Virus record (IMG/VR): IMGVR_UViG_3300025151_000347
Location: 1-21,729 of that record
Strand: one strand, 5' to 3'
Length of the DNA stretch: 21,729 nucleotides
Source of the DNA: a virus
How positions within the stretch are numbered: the first letter of the stretch is position 1; each line of letters starts with the position of its first letter. This document shows positions 5,422 through 13,815 of this stretch, in pieces. The translations under genes were made by a program, and so were the position numbers. A model generated the notes under the pieces. The model saw only the letters and a program-made list of their open reading frames with translations. It was not told the DNA's origin and ran no database searches.

Positions 5422-6953
5422 AACGGTATCTCCTCTTCAGTGCCCCCAAAGCTGGGCGGTTCTATGCGACTTACGGCCTGCTCATGCGCAGGTATTTTCC
5501 ACAACCGTACCACCTTGCCTTGAATACGTAATTGTGTCGCCTCGCCGTTGATGTCTCGTAGACGCTGCGCAATCTGGTGTGTCTTGTACACCTTGAAGTT
5601 AGCTTTGATAAGGTGCGCTTCCAGATCCTTGAGCCTAAAGTACGTTTCCTTCAAGTCCTCATCTGTCCACGGCCTCTTGAGTAAGATCTGCTCTTTCTCA
5701 TCCGCAGCCTGATGACCCGTACAAAACTCCTCTAAATGATCGGCAAACTGCCCGTTGACGCTGACGTCTTGGCTTACTTCAATGACGTGACCCTCGGTAT
5801 CACTCATTTCATTAAGCAGAGCGTTGATGCGCTGCTCCCATTGCGCTTTTTGCACTGTGCGAGGAAAAAAGTTCAACTGCTCAACACAAGCCTTCTGGAA
5901 CGCTGACTGGACCATCAGATCATCCGTGCCGAGTTCAAGCGGCTTGCCTTGAACGTCTAAGAACCAAACCGGCGGCACGCTGTTGTACTTGCGTAGGTTG
6001 GCTATCTGCACCCCAGAAGTTGCAGCATCAATACCAAACTTACGTGTTTTGCAAAGCTCAGAGTTGCAGTATGCGTTGATCGGGGCGTCACGGCACTTGT
6101 AGGCGTAGTCCTTGCGCTCTAGCTGCTTGGCCACCGTGTTGACTTCACCCAGCGGCAGCGGTGGGTGAATGTAATTCATGTTGTGCGTCAGGATCTCGGA
6201 CTCCCACGTCTCGGGGTGAGATTTACGCAGGTAAACGCCTAAGTTGAACAAACCGTTGTTTCTTGCGCCTTCACCGATGCCTTCTTTGCACAAGATCTGT
6301 AGGCACGGTGGGCCGTCCGGTATCGGTAGCGCCGCGTCCTGCTCCACGACCAAAGCCAGCGCCTCTTCGTGCGTCTGCACGTTCTGGTCCACTAGCTCTA
6401 GAAACTCATCGAATGTGGCTGCCGTGCCATCAAGGTTGAATCCGTACCGCAGACCGTTCTCGTGGTCAAAGTACGGCATGTTCAGGAAGTTGCCGACGTC
6501 CCCACGCTCTAAGTTCAAACTGATCTGCTTTGGGAAGATCTCACTGCCGCCATAGCCAAGGCCCGCGCTCAACTGTGTCAGCACGTCCTGCATGTCTTTG
6601 GCAGGGATGAATTCATCTGTGAATAGAAATACGTGAGCACCGCCCGACTTCGAGCGACACACCACTAGCGGTAACTTGGCTGCTTGGATCTTGTCGATCA
6701 GCGCCTTGTGATCGAAATTGTATTGATCAATATCAATGCAGCCCCAGCGGCATGCATTGTCCTCATTGATTGGGATGATTCCTATGGATTGCTCACCCGC
6801 TAGGTGTCTTTCCCAGTGCTCCTTGGTCCGAGGTTCGCGCACTACCGTCGCTTTACCTTGAGTCTTGCCACTGCTGGACTTTGACTCAATCGTGAACGTG
6901 CCGTGTGCCTGCTTCAGACCGTCAAAAATCTGTGCGAATTTACGAATATTCAT
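5418..6953 (-). CDS. Archaeo-eukaryotic-type (TOTE-like) primase
   Basis: 511 residues. The N-terminal part fits the AEP primase core: catalytic pair IDID (Asp74, Asp76), SKSGGAHVFLF (101-111) with the conserved His107, then GGSEIFPKQ and GNFLNMPYF. This order is that of the domain catalogued as the TOTE conflict-system primase. It should make primers, and some AEPs also polymerise DNA. A second domain (about 215-310) has GARNNGLFNLGVYLRK and cysteines at 217, 287, 296 and 301 (KCRD, YCNSELC). These could hold an Fe-S cluster or zinc, as in primase large subunits; that is inference. There is no helicase domain. The last residues are TEEEIPF, like an SSB tail. AAGGA is seven bases before the ATG. 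An 84-base gap separates it from the SSB-like gene upstream. Confidence 0.82.
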   Translation of the reverse strand: MNIRKFAQIFDGLKQAHGTFTIESKSSSGKTQGKATVVREPRTKEHWERHLAGEQSIGIIPINEDNACRWGCIDIDQYNFDHKALIDKIQAAKLPLVVCRSKSGGAHVFLFTDEFIPAKDMQDVLTQLSAGLGYGGSEIFPKQISLNLERGDVGNFLNMPYFDHENGLRYGFNLDGTAATFDEFLELVDQNVQTHEEALALVVEQDAALPIPDGPPCLQILCKEGIGEGARNNGLFNLGVYLRKSHPETWESEILTHNMNYIHPPLPLGEVNTVAKQLERKDYAYKCRDAPINAYCNSELCKTRKFGIDAATSGVQIANLRKYNSVPPVWFLDVQGKPLELGTDDLMVQSAFQKACVEQLNFFPRTVQKAQWEQRINALLNEMSDTEGHVIEVSQDVSVNGQFADHLEEFCTGHQAADEKEQILLKRPWTDEDLKETYFRLKDLEAHLIKANFKVYKTHQIAQRLRDINGEATQLRIQGKVVRLWKIPAHEQAVSRIEPPSFGGTEEEIPF

Positions 6954-7037
6954 TATAGTCCTTGGTCCGTGCGTGGCGCTTTTCTACGGGGAGGGTAGGT
7001 AGGAGCGCCTCACGATGGCACGGTCACCGGATTCTGT
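6954..7037 (-). other. 84-base gap before the primase gene, weak hairpin
   Basis: This is the only sizeable gap inside the replication operon. It holds a six-pair inverted repeat, GGCGCT 6975-6980 with AGCGCC 7004-7009, with a 23-base loop, and the primase ribosome site AAGGA. There is no T-run, so it is not a standard terminator. It could be a processing or control hairpin, or chance. Confidence 0.25.
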
Positions 7038-7859
7038 TTACCAAGGAATATCGTCGCCGTTATCCTCTTGCGTCTGTTTTGGCTTGGACGGTGCGGCCCC
7101 TGACTCCTCATGCTTCACCGTCACGTCCCCTGCACTGATGGCAGTGTGGAACGCTTTAGCCGCTTGATACGTGTTCGCGTCCTGAATCGGCCCCTCAAGA
7201 TCGATCTTCCAACCGTGCCATACACCCTTGGAGTTCTCCTCTTTGGCCGTGGTTAAGTTGTAGACGTGTGAGAAACGCGGTGGCTGGAACGGAACACCGT
7301 TCGCCCCGACCATGCTGCGTGTTGCAATCATGGTATTCCATTGACGCGACTTCTTAAGTTGCGTTGACTTCATAGAGATCAGCGCGTTGGATAAAGTGCC
7401 GTCCTCTTCCATAATCAAGATGTAGTGCTGATGCGTCTCGTCGATGTACTCGCCCTTGCCGCCTTCAACGTACTCACGGTTGTCGTCTGGATCACGACGA
7501 GTCTGTGGCCGCGTTTCATCCGGTGTGAAGATCTTGATCGGCGCTCCGGTGCCTGAACCTCGGGGTGCCCACAGCAAAAACCGTCGTTCGTAATGGCAGG
7601 GGATGACCTTCAACGGACCCTTGCTGCTGTAAACTTGACGAGACACAGAGTTGACCATGTCACCAAGCTTGGCAGTCTCTGCCAGCTTTTCGTCCTGCTG
7701 GAGCAGTTCTGAAGATACAATCTTCAAGAACGGCAGTGCCAAGTCGTCTTGGCTCAGTTCCATACCAACCCCTGCGTCTGCCTCAAACATCGCAGGCCCT
7801 GCGACGGCGACGTCGCTCTTTTTCTTTTCCGCTACTTTCTTTTCGTCTTTATCGGTCAT
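7038..7859 (-). CDS. Phage ssDNA-binding-like protein with acidic C-terminal tail
   Basis: 273 residues. A lysine- and glutamate-rich start is followed by a core beginning LSQDDLALPFLKIVSSE. The core contains VIPCHYERRFLLWAPRGSG and HYILIMEEDGTLSNALISMK, a block order found in phage proteins encoded in replication clusters and often annotated as ssDNA-binding. A low-complexity linker (EESGAAPSKPKQTQEDN) leads to the tip GDDIPW. This matches the acidic tail of bacterial SSB (DDIPF) used to recruit partner proteins, with Trp in place of the final Phe. It probably coats single-stranded DNA at the phage fork. The ATG at 7859 directly follows the stop of the upstream gene (TAAATG). The core fold (OB or other) was not established from sequence. 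Confidence 0.7.
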   Translation of the reverse strand: MTDKDEKKVAEKKKSDVAVAGPAMFEADAGVGMELSQDDLALPFLKIVSSELLQQDEKLAETAKLGDMVNSVSRQVYSSKGPLKVIPCHYERRFLLWAPRGSGTGAPIKIFTPDETRPQTRRDPDDNREYVEGGKGEYIDETHQHYILIMEEDGTLSNALISMKSTQLKKSRQWNTMIATRSMVGANGVPFQPPRFSHVYNLTTAKEENSKGVWHGWKIDLEGPIQDANTYQAAKAFHTAISAGDVTVKHEESGAAPSKPKQTQEDNGDDIPW

Positions 7860-8429
7860 TTATTTTGCCTTAGTTATCGTTGCTCGTTGTCCAACCCACA
7901 CGCCAAACAAATCCATGTCTAGCTCCTTACCTTCCTCGATTCGACCTTTGACCCAAGCCTTGAGAGTGCCGGGATGAATGTCTTCCTTCCGCTCTGGCTC
8001 CCATTGCTTTTGAGTCAATTCGTCAACCAAGGCTTTTGCTTCGTTGTCTTTTTCTTTACCAAAGCGCACCGTCACGGTGTTTTTAATGATGTCTCCCTCG
8101 CCATGCGCTCGCAGCCAATCAAAGGCTTTTTGTTCATTATCCTTTTTGATCCTTGCGCCGTATGTTTCTTTGATGTCGACTTTGCTGCCGTCAGCTAAGG
8201 TGAAGTTGGTCAGGCCGATTTCGGTCATCTGACTCGGCAAATCTTCGTCAGTCAGCTTAATTAAGGTCTGCTTCGCTGCTTTGAGATCTGATTCAAGATT
8301 TTCTACCCTTGTCTGGGCAGCTAAGATATCATTCGCTAGCTTTTGAACGCCGCCCAGCCCCTCATTAGAGGGCAGGTTCAAGGGACTTTGACTGTCTTCA
8401 GCCATAAGATCGGAGAGATCTGTACTCAT
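7860..8429 (-). CDS. Conserved phage coiled-coil protein next to the SSB-like gene
   Basis: 189 residues from ATG 8429, chosen because GAGGAAG lies four bases upstream; the open frame to 8543 would run across the promoter region. Residues about 25-60 form a charged coiled coil (DILAAQTRVENLESDLKAAK), followed by EDLPSQMTEIGLTNFTLADG, a segment GSKVDIKETYGARI, and a C-terminal part with HPGTLKAWVKGRIEEG and LFGVWVGQRATI. Similar two-part proteins are common immediately upstream of SSB-like genes in phage replication clusters. A recombination or SSB-accessory role is possible but unproven. It is the first gene of the operon, behind the candidate promoter at 8481-8510. Confidence 0.7.
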   Translation of the reverse strand: MSTDLSDLMAEDSQSPLNLPSNEGLGGVQKLANDILAAQTRVENLESDLKAAKQTLIKLTDEDLPSQMTEIGLTNFTLADGSKVDIKETYGARIKKDNEQKAFDWLRAHGEGDIIKNTVTVRFGKEKDNEAKALVDELTQKQWEPERKEDIHPGTLKAWVKGRIEEGKELDMDLFGVWVGQRATITKAK

Positions 8430-8480
8430 AGTCTTCCTCGTTTTTCGTGTTTCAAGCGGCGTTAGCCACTTCCCAAGACA

Positions 8481-8510
8481 AGAATAATCCCATAAAATCG
8501 CATGTGTCAA
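8481..8510 (-). promoter_or_regulatory. Candidate sigma70-type promoter for the replication operon
   Basis: Read on the - strand there is a perfect -35 box TTGACA (8510-8505), an 18-base spacer and a -10-like TATTCT (8486-8481, four of six matches). Transcription would start near 8474 and lead into the ATG at 8429. The position, in the 97-base divergent gap (8430-8526), fits use of host RNA polymerase for the replication genes. No comparably good promoter is visible for the divergent + strand gene. Confidence 0.55.
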
Positions 8511-8526
8511 ACTATTTAGGCACCAA

Positions 8527-9969
8527 ATGCAATTTAATTTCAAAACTGAGCCTTACGAGCACCAGCGCAAAGTCTTTGATGCGAGTTGGGACAGCGAGTC
8601 GTGGGCCTTGTTCCTTGAAATGGGGACAGGCAAAACCAAAGTGACTATCGACACCATGGCCAAGCTTTACTGCGAGGGTGAGATAAACGCCGCCGTCGTC
8701 ATTGCACCGAAAGGGGTGTACGGCAATTGGGTTGCAAAAGAGATCCCCCAGCATATGCCGGACGACGTGCCGTGGAGCGTGGTCCTCTGGCAACCAAACC
8801 TTACGCAGAAGTTCAAAGCAGAACTGACCGCCCTGACGAACGATCAAGAGCACCTAAAGATATTGGTTATGAACGTAGAGGCTTTTTCTACCAAGAAAGG
8901 ACCGGACGTTGCAGCATGGTTTGTAAAGCGCAATCCGGATTGCATGATGATCGTTGATGAATCGACGTCAATAAAAAACCGCACTGCGAAGCGCACCAAA
9001 AGCATTGTGAAAGTGGGCAAAGCGGCAAAGTATCGGCGCATCTTGACCGGCAGTCCCATCACTAAAAACCCGATGGATTTGTACGCACAGTGTGCTTTCT
9101 TGGGCACAGACATCTTGGGGTTTGAGTCGTTCTACGCGTTCCAAGGACGCTACGCCGTTATGAACACCCGCAAGTTTGGTAATCGTAGCTTTCAAGAAAT
9201 TACAGGCTATAGGAACCTCGATGAACTCAACACTAAGCTTCAGACGTTCAGCAGCCGTATCTTGAAAGAGGACTGCCTCGATCTGCCTGAGAAGATTTAC
9301 ATGCAGCGTCAGGTGCCGCTTACAAAACAGCAAGAATCTGCCTATAAACAAATGAAAGAGATGGCACTGGCCATGCTAGAGAAAGGCGAGCTTTCGACGA
9401 CGCAAAGCGTTCTGACGCAGATTATGCGCTTGCAAGAGATCTGTTGCGGGCACCTCAAGACTGACAATGGCGAGGTACAGGACATACCCAATAACCGCAT
9501 GAGTGAATTGCTAGAGGTCATCAGTGAGATGAATGGCAAGGTCATCATATGGGCTAGCTGGGTTTTTGATATCGGCAAGATCAAGGACGAACTAGCGAAG
9601 GTCTATGGTCCGCGATCCGTCTGTACGTTCTACGGCGATACGCCTGTGCAAGAACGAGATCAGATGGTGGCAGCATTTCAAGATCCAGATAGCGATCTAC
9701 GCTTCTTTGTCGCCAACCCACGCACTGGGGGCTACGGGCTGACACTGACGGCGGCGACCAACATGGTGTATTACAGCAACCAGTACGATCTTGAGATCCG
9801 CCTGCAATCAGAAGACAGAGCGCACCGCATTGGTCAGACCAAGCATGTGTTGTATGTAGATCTGGTTAGTCCGGACACGGTAGACGAGAAGATCATTGCG
9901 GCGTTACGCAATAAGATAGATCTGGCCCAGCAGGTGCTGGGCGAAGAGGCCAAAAAGTGGCTGGTTTAG
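8527..9969 (+). CDS. SNF2/DEAD-like SF2 helicase
   Basis: 480 residues with the SNF2-type helicase motifs: Walker A EMGTGKTK (31-38), motif Ia VVIAPKGVYGNW (57-68), motif II DEST (144-147, DExH variant), motif III LTGSPITKNPMDLYAQ (173-188), motif V TGGYGLTLTAAT, and motif VI QSEDRAHRIGQ (427-437) with its two arginines. Such phage proteins are ATP-driven double-stranded DNA translocases or remodellers acting in replication, recombination or transcription. No extra domain is fused. It is the only gene of the replication half on the + strand and is transcribed away from the operon. The ribosome site is weak (TTTAGG 8515-8520, six bases before ATG). Its stop interlocks with the stop of the convergent virion gene (four-base overlap). 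Confidence 0.9.
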   Translation: MQFNFKTEPYEHQRKVFDASWDSESWALFLEMGTGKTKVTIDTMAKLYCEGEINAAVVIAPKGVYGNWVAKEIPQHMPDDVPWSVVLWQPNLTQKFKAELTALTNDQEHLKILVMNVEAFSTKKGPDVAAWFVKRNPDCMMIVDESTSIKNRTAKRTKSIVKVGKAAKYRRILTGSPITKNPMDLYAQCAFLGTDILGFESFYAFQGRYAVMNTRKFGNRSFQEITGYRNLDELNTKLQTFSSRILKEDCLDLPEKIYMQRQVPLTKQQESAYKQMKEMALAMLEKGELSTTQSVLTQIMRLQEICCGHLKTDNGEVQDIPNNRMSELLEVISEMNGKVIIWASWVFDIGKIKDELAKVYGPRSVCTFYGDTPVQERDQMVAAFQDPDSDLRFFVANPRTGGYGLTLTAATNMVYYSNQYDLEIRLQSEDRAHRIGQTKHVLYVDLVSPDTVDEKIIAALRNKIDLAQQVLGEEAKKWLV

Positions 9970-12900
9970 CCCGGCGCTTGAGGTAACGAAGCTATGCCTT
10001 GCTGCTGTATCAGCCCAGACAAAGGATCGTTAGGGAACAGGGCCGCGAACTGCTGACGTTGCTGCGGGTTTGGTGCGCCTTGGGGTGCAGTAGCCTGTTG
10101 AGGCGCTGAAAGCGGCGCAGCAATAGGCGCTGCTGCTTGTGGCGGAGCCACTGGCTCTGGTTCAGGTGCCCTGAACGGGGAGCCTTGCTCCCTAAACTCT
10201 CGGACTCGCAACATTTCTTCTGTTGTGGGCTGATCCTCTGCGATCATCGCGCCGATGTTTACGCCAAGAGCGTTTTTGAAATACGCGTTGAGTTTGCGAA
10301 CTCCCAGTAGACGTTTTGACGCTGACAATTTACCACCAGTCGGCGATAAAAGATTTTTGTCCAGCAAAAGATCTAAGTACTCAGGGTCTTTTATAGCGTT
10401 TTCCAATACGCTGTTTACAGTGGTCACCGGCAAAGCATTCAAAAGCCGCATGGCAGCTTGTGAACCAGCTTGTGCTTCTATCAAGCCTTGCGAGGTTCGT
10501 CCCGGCATCAAATCGCCGACAGTTGACCCGACTTTTGACCCGGTAATTCTAACTAACAATTGTGTCAAGACGTCAGTGCCGGTTTCGACATCCTCTAGAA
10601 TATCGAAAGCAGGGTCACTTATACGTTTTTGCGCACCCTCGCCTGCCACTAACAGCTTACGCAAGCGCGTTCGCTCGGCAGATGTAAAAATACCAGCGTC
10701 TACTAAAGTCTTTATGAGCGGCGGGACTTTCCCGCGCGGATTAAGAAAAAAAGTTTGTAGTTTTGCAAAGTCAGGGATGCCTGTTATCGAATCCTTGTCA
10801 CTCTGTGAAAATTGTCTGGCCGCTTCGAAAACTGCGTCACGTATCTCAGAATCAACAGCGTCTAAAGTGATTCTAGGTAGGCCCTCCGGAGCATCTCCGC
10901 TCTCACTTCGTCGCGCACCCTCTCTCAAACGCGAGACCAAGTTTTTCATGCCTTGTTCTGGAGCGTCGGAGCGCAAAACGTTTTGTATCGCAGAAACCGG
11001 CAACTCTCCAGTCAGTTGTTCAAATAAGCGCGCAGTGCCAAAGGCCGTGGCCCGCTCTGCTTCTTTTGCCTCACTACGTGCTTGTTGGAGAAGAACCTGA
11101 GTAGCCGCTGAGTTTTCTAGATCCGCTTTTAACTGGGGTAATCTTTCAAGGGTGCCTTCGTTACGTTTTACAAAAGCTGCGACAGCACGCGTGTTCACCT
11201 CCCCTGTCTCAGGATTGATTACTGTCGGGTTGTCGGCCAACGCACGCATCACCAAATCGAAGTTATATTCAAGTGCTCCTGTGCGCGTAAGAACGGCGTC
11301 TAAGGCGTTTTGATCTGTTTGAAGCCCACCCGGCGTCGCATCGTTGACAAGAAAGCGTACCGCGTCGTCTATTTCCCGCATTCGCAGCATGGTTTCATCG
11401 TCTTGCCCTTGAAAAATCTGCCGATAGAGCAATTCAGGCTGAACGAAATCCGCACCTGTAGCTTTGTTTTGTAACGCTTTGTTGGGGAAAGCACGCCGGA
11501 ATGTATCGTTAAATACTTTCGAAAAAGCTCTCGCCGTGTCTGCTGCAGCAAGATCGTTGGCCGATATATCGGGGTTAAGCGTTTGTAGATTTTCTAGATC
11601 TCCTAGATCCTGCCGTATTGCGTCAGCCAGAACGCCATAAACTCTCGCGTCAGCCATGCCGGGATTTTCACCGCTGGCCGCTTTTCGGGCCTCGTTCAAC
11701 AAAAAAGACCGGTAATTCAGCATTTGCTGATAGGTGGGCGGCTCGGCAGAGACATCACCAAACTGCTCTCTGGTCTTTCTAGCCTCTGACAAGGCTCGAT
11801 CTAATTCAAAAAATGCACCGAGACCAGTGTTTTGCCGGTCTTGTTCCGTCAAACGCGGAAAGTTTTCGCCGGGTGCGGGTGCTCTGTTTTTAATCTCCTC
11901 TAATGCCGCGATCCGGGTGTCCAAAGCAGCGACTTGCATTTGTTCCGCAAAACGTGCGCCGGTAGCCGAAGCCGCGCGAGGAAACACCTCTCTAGCAACT
12001 TCCTGTGGCAGCGCCGCCATCTCCGCTTGAATGGTCGAAATAAGATTTTCCTGTCCAACAATTACGTTATTAGGGACTTGCCCATAAAGCTGTTTTTCTT
12101 GCGCTCTGGCGTCTTGAAACACACCTTCGATAATCATACTGATTCGTTTGCTAGCTTCATTACGTGCAGTGATATCGTTCGGATTAATCTGCCCAACGGC
12201 TTTTGTGGCATCTTGCAAAGCCAAATCGAGGCGTTGGTTCATCAAATCATTGAAGTGTCTGTTACGAATTTGCGCGGCTGCTTGAATCGCATTGTTGCCG
12301 CCGGTCAGCGTCAACGCAGTGATCAATTTGTTGACCGCTTGGATTTGATTATCGAGTTGATTCTGAACGTCAGTACCGAAACGACCGTTCAACGCTCGTA
12401 GTCGCCCTTCGATCAAACCCAACGTGTTACTTGCAGTCAAAGAACGTGACGTTGGAGCAGGTATTTTCGCCGCTTCCAATAGCGGGCGCGTTGTGCCGTC
12501 ATATTTTTCTTTGGCGTCTTCCAACAAGTCTGTGAAGTCCGGAGATCGTAATTTCTGTTGGATTGCGTCTGGATCTTCGCCCCGTGCTGTAAGTAGTTCC
12601 CGCAAAGCCGTGCCTACGCGCGCTTCGACGGAGCTTTGCGAGGCTTGCCCTGCAAGCTCCTTTGCATCTGCCGTGAGCGCGTCTTTCGCTGTCGTTAAAT
12701 ACACAAGGCTGGTTAACGGAGAGGCGGAAGCTCCTCCAATGACTTCACCAACTATTCGTGGCCCAAACTGCCCCGGAGCAACTTGTTCCGCGATTGTAGC
12801 TCCAACTCCTGCACCAATTACGGAAGCACCTTCGCCTATTTGAAAAGCAATCGGGCGATCTTTGTATGTTCTTAAAAATTGAAACATCACTGGATCACTG

Positions 12901-13814
12901 CTTTGTAAAAAGCGCATGGATTCCGACATCGCTCCCGGCTGAAAAACAGGGTTTTTTTCTTGATTAAAACTTCGCAGTCGAACGCTTTGCCCCAACTTGT
13001 TCAAAAAACCAGCTTGGCTGTTCAACGCAGTATCTGAAATGACTTTAAAAGCTTTTGGCGCGCCCATCATCGTCAAGCCCTCCCCAATCACTTTTGTGCC
13101 CTCCAAGAACGCTTGGGTGTTTGGATTTAGTATGGGATCTTCAGGGAAAATTTCCTCTTCTGCCTCTGTGCCTATGACAGAGCCAAGTATTAAACCTGTC
13201 CCACCAAGGATAATTGAACCAAAAGGAGGAGCAATAGGCGCACCCATCGTGGCTAAGGAAACCATCCCAGCAGTGGCTGGAGCACCCACCGTCACGCCAC
13301 GTGCTAGACCCTCAGTGGCAGCTTCTCCGGCAGTTAACTGTCTTCCTTTAACAAACGTGCTTAGAAAATCTTGAGGCGAAATACCTTTTTTCAGTAGGTC
13401 CTCGTTTTCGTCTAAGCCCAAATCCTCTAGAAATGTAGTGAGAATTTCATCCTGTGTGAGGCCCTGACCACGCATGGATTGGATTGGTAAATCGACTTTT
13501 TCGATGTTCATGTACCGTTTCACGATGTCCAAATCGTTGAAACCTGCGCCGCGCAACTCTCGATAGACGCCCGGTCCCTCAAAATTATTTACAATCGCCT
13601 CTACGGTTGCTTCTAAACCTGCCTCTCGAACAGCCGGAGCAAAATTTTGTTCAAATCCGATTAACTCTGCTGCTGCTAGGGGAACCTGCGGGCTTTCCGG
13701 CTCGGGTAGAGGCCCCGTTTGAGGCATCAAGCCCATAGCCTTTAAATTTTGAAAAGGATCTCGCAGGTTACTTTGATAAGCTGCACGAGCTTTTTCTAAA
13801 TTTTCGTTAGCCAT
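9966..13814 (-). CDS. Very large putative internal virion (ejection) protein
   Basis: 1282 residues from ATG 13814, with GGA six bases upstream; a TTG at 13826 is the alternative. A glycine- and alanine-rich hydrophobic stretch (about 173-215, with PFGSIILGGTGLILGSVIGT) could insert into a membrane. Long helical, Q/A/R-rich segments fill the middle. The end is a low-complexity Pro/Ala/Gln tail leading to FAALFPNDPLSGLIQQQ and GIASLPQ. The size is near that of T7 gp16 (1318), and the position, last gene of the virion block, fits a DNA-ejection protein. However, no lytic transglycosylase or other enzyme motif was seen, so the role is inferred from size, composition and context. It follows the upstream gene by one base (TAAGATG). 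Confidence 0.6.
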   Translation of the reverse strand: MANENLEKARAAYQSNLRDPFQNLKAMGLMPQTGPLPEPESPQVPLAAAELIGFEQNFAPAVREAGLEATVEAIVNNFEGPGVYRELRGAGFNDLDIVKRYMNIEKVDLPIQSMRGQGLTQDEILTTFLEDLGLDENEDLLKKGISPQDFLSTFVKGRQLTAGEAATEGLARGVTVGAPATAGMVSLATMGAPIAPPFGSIILGGTGLILGSVIGTEAEEEIFPEDPILNPNTQAFLEGTKVIGEGLTMMGAPKAFKVISDTALNSQAGFLNKLGQSVRLRSFNQEKNPVFQPGAMSESMRFLQSSDPVMFQFLRTYKDRPIAFQIGEGASVIGAGVGATIAEQVAPGQFGPRIVGEVIGGASASPLTSLVYLTTAKDALTADAKELAGQASQSSVEARVGTALRELLTARGEDPDAIQQKLRSPDFTDLLEDAKEKYDGTTRPLLEAAKIPAPTSRSLTASNTLGLIEGRLRALNGRFGTDVQNQLDNQIQAVNKLITALTLTGGNNAIQAAAQIRNRHFNDLMNQRLDLALQDATKAVGQINPNDITARNEASKRISMIIEGVFQDARAQEKQLYGQVPNNVIVGQENLISTIQAEMAALPQEVAREVFPRAASATGARFAEQMQVAALDTRIAALEEIKNRAPAPGENFPRLTEQDRQNTGLGAFFELDRALSEARKTREQFGDVSAEPPTYQQMLNYRSFLLNEARKAASGENPGMADARVYGVLADAIRQDLGDLENLQTLNPDISANDLAAADTARAFSKVFNDTFRRAFPNKALQNKATGADFVQPELLYRQIFQGQDDETMLRMREIDDAVRFLVNDATPGGLQTDQNALDAVLTRTGALEYNFDLVMRALADNPTVINPETGEVNTRAVAAFVKRNEGTLERLPQLKADLENSAATQVLLQQARSEAKEAERATAFGTARLFEQLTGELPVSAIQNVLRSDAPEQGMKNLVSRLREGARRSESGDAPEGLPRITLDAVDSEIRDAVFEAARQFSQSDKDSITGIPDFAKLQTFFLNPRGKVPPLIKTLVDAGIFTSAERTRLRKLLVAGEGAQKRISDPAFDILEDVETGTDVLTQLLVRITGSKVGSTVGDLMPGRTSQGLIEAQAGSQAAMRLLNALPVTTVNSVLENAIKDPEYLDLLLDKNLLSPTGGKLSASKRLLGVRKLNAYFKNALGVNIGAMIAEDQPTTEEMLRVREFREQGSPFRAPEPEPVAPPQAAAPIAAPLSAPQQATAPQGAPNPQQRQQFAALFPNDPLSGLIQQQGIASLPQAPG

Positions 13815-13815
13815 C

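Noticed and set aside
8430-8543. N-terminal extension of the coiled-coil protein to 8543
   Set aside because: It would run through the promoter and into the divergent SNF2 gene. The extra residues are cysteine- and tryptophan-rich and unlike the rest, and ATG 8429 has a clear ribosome site.
10255-11100. Long open frame (281 codons) on the + strand
   Set aside because: It lies antisense inside the 1282-residue virion gene, is rich in Ser/Arg/Lys as expected of a shadow frame, has no ribosome site and shows no recognisable motif.
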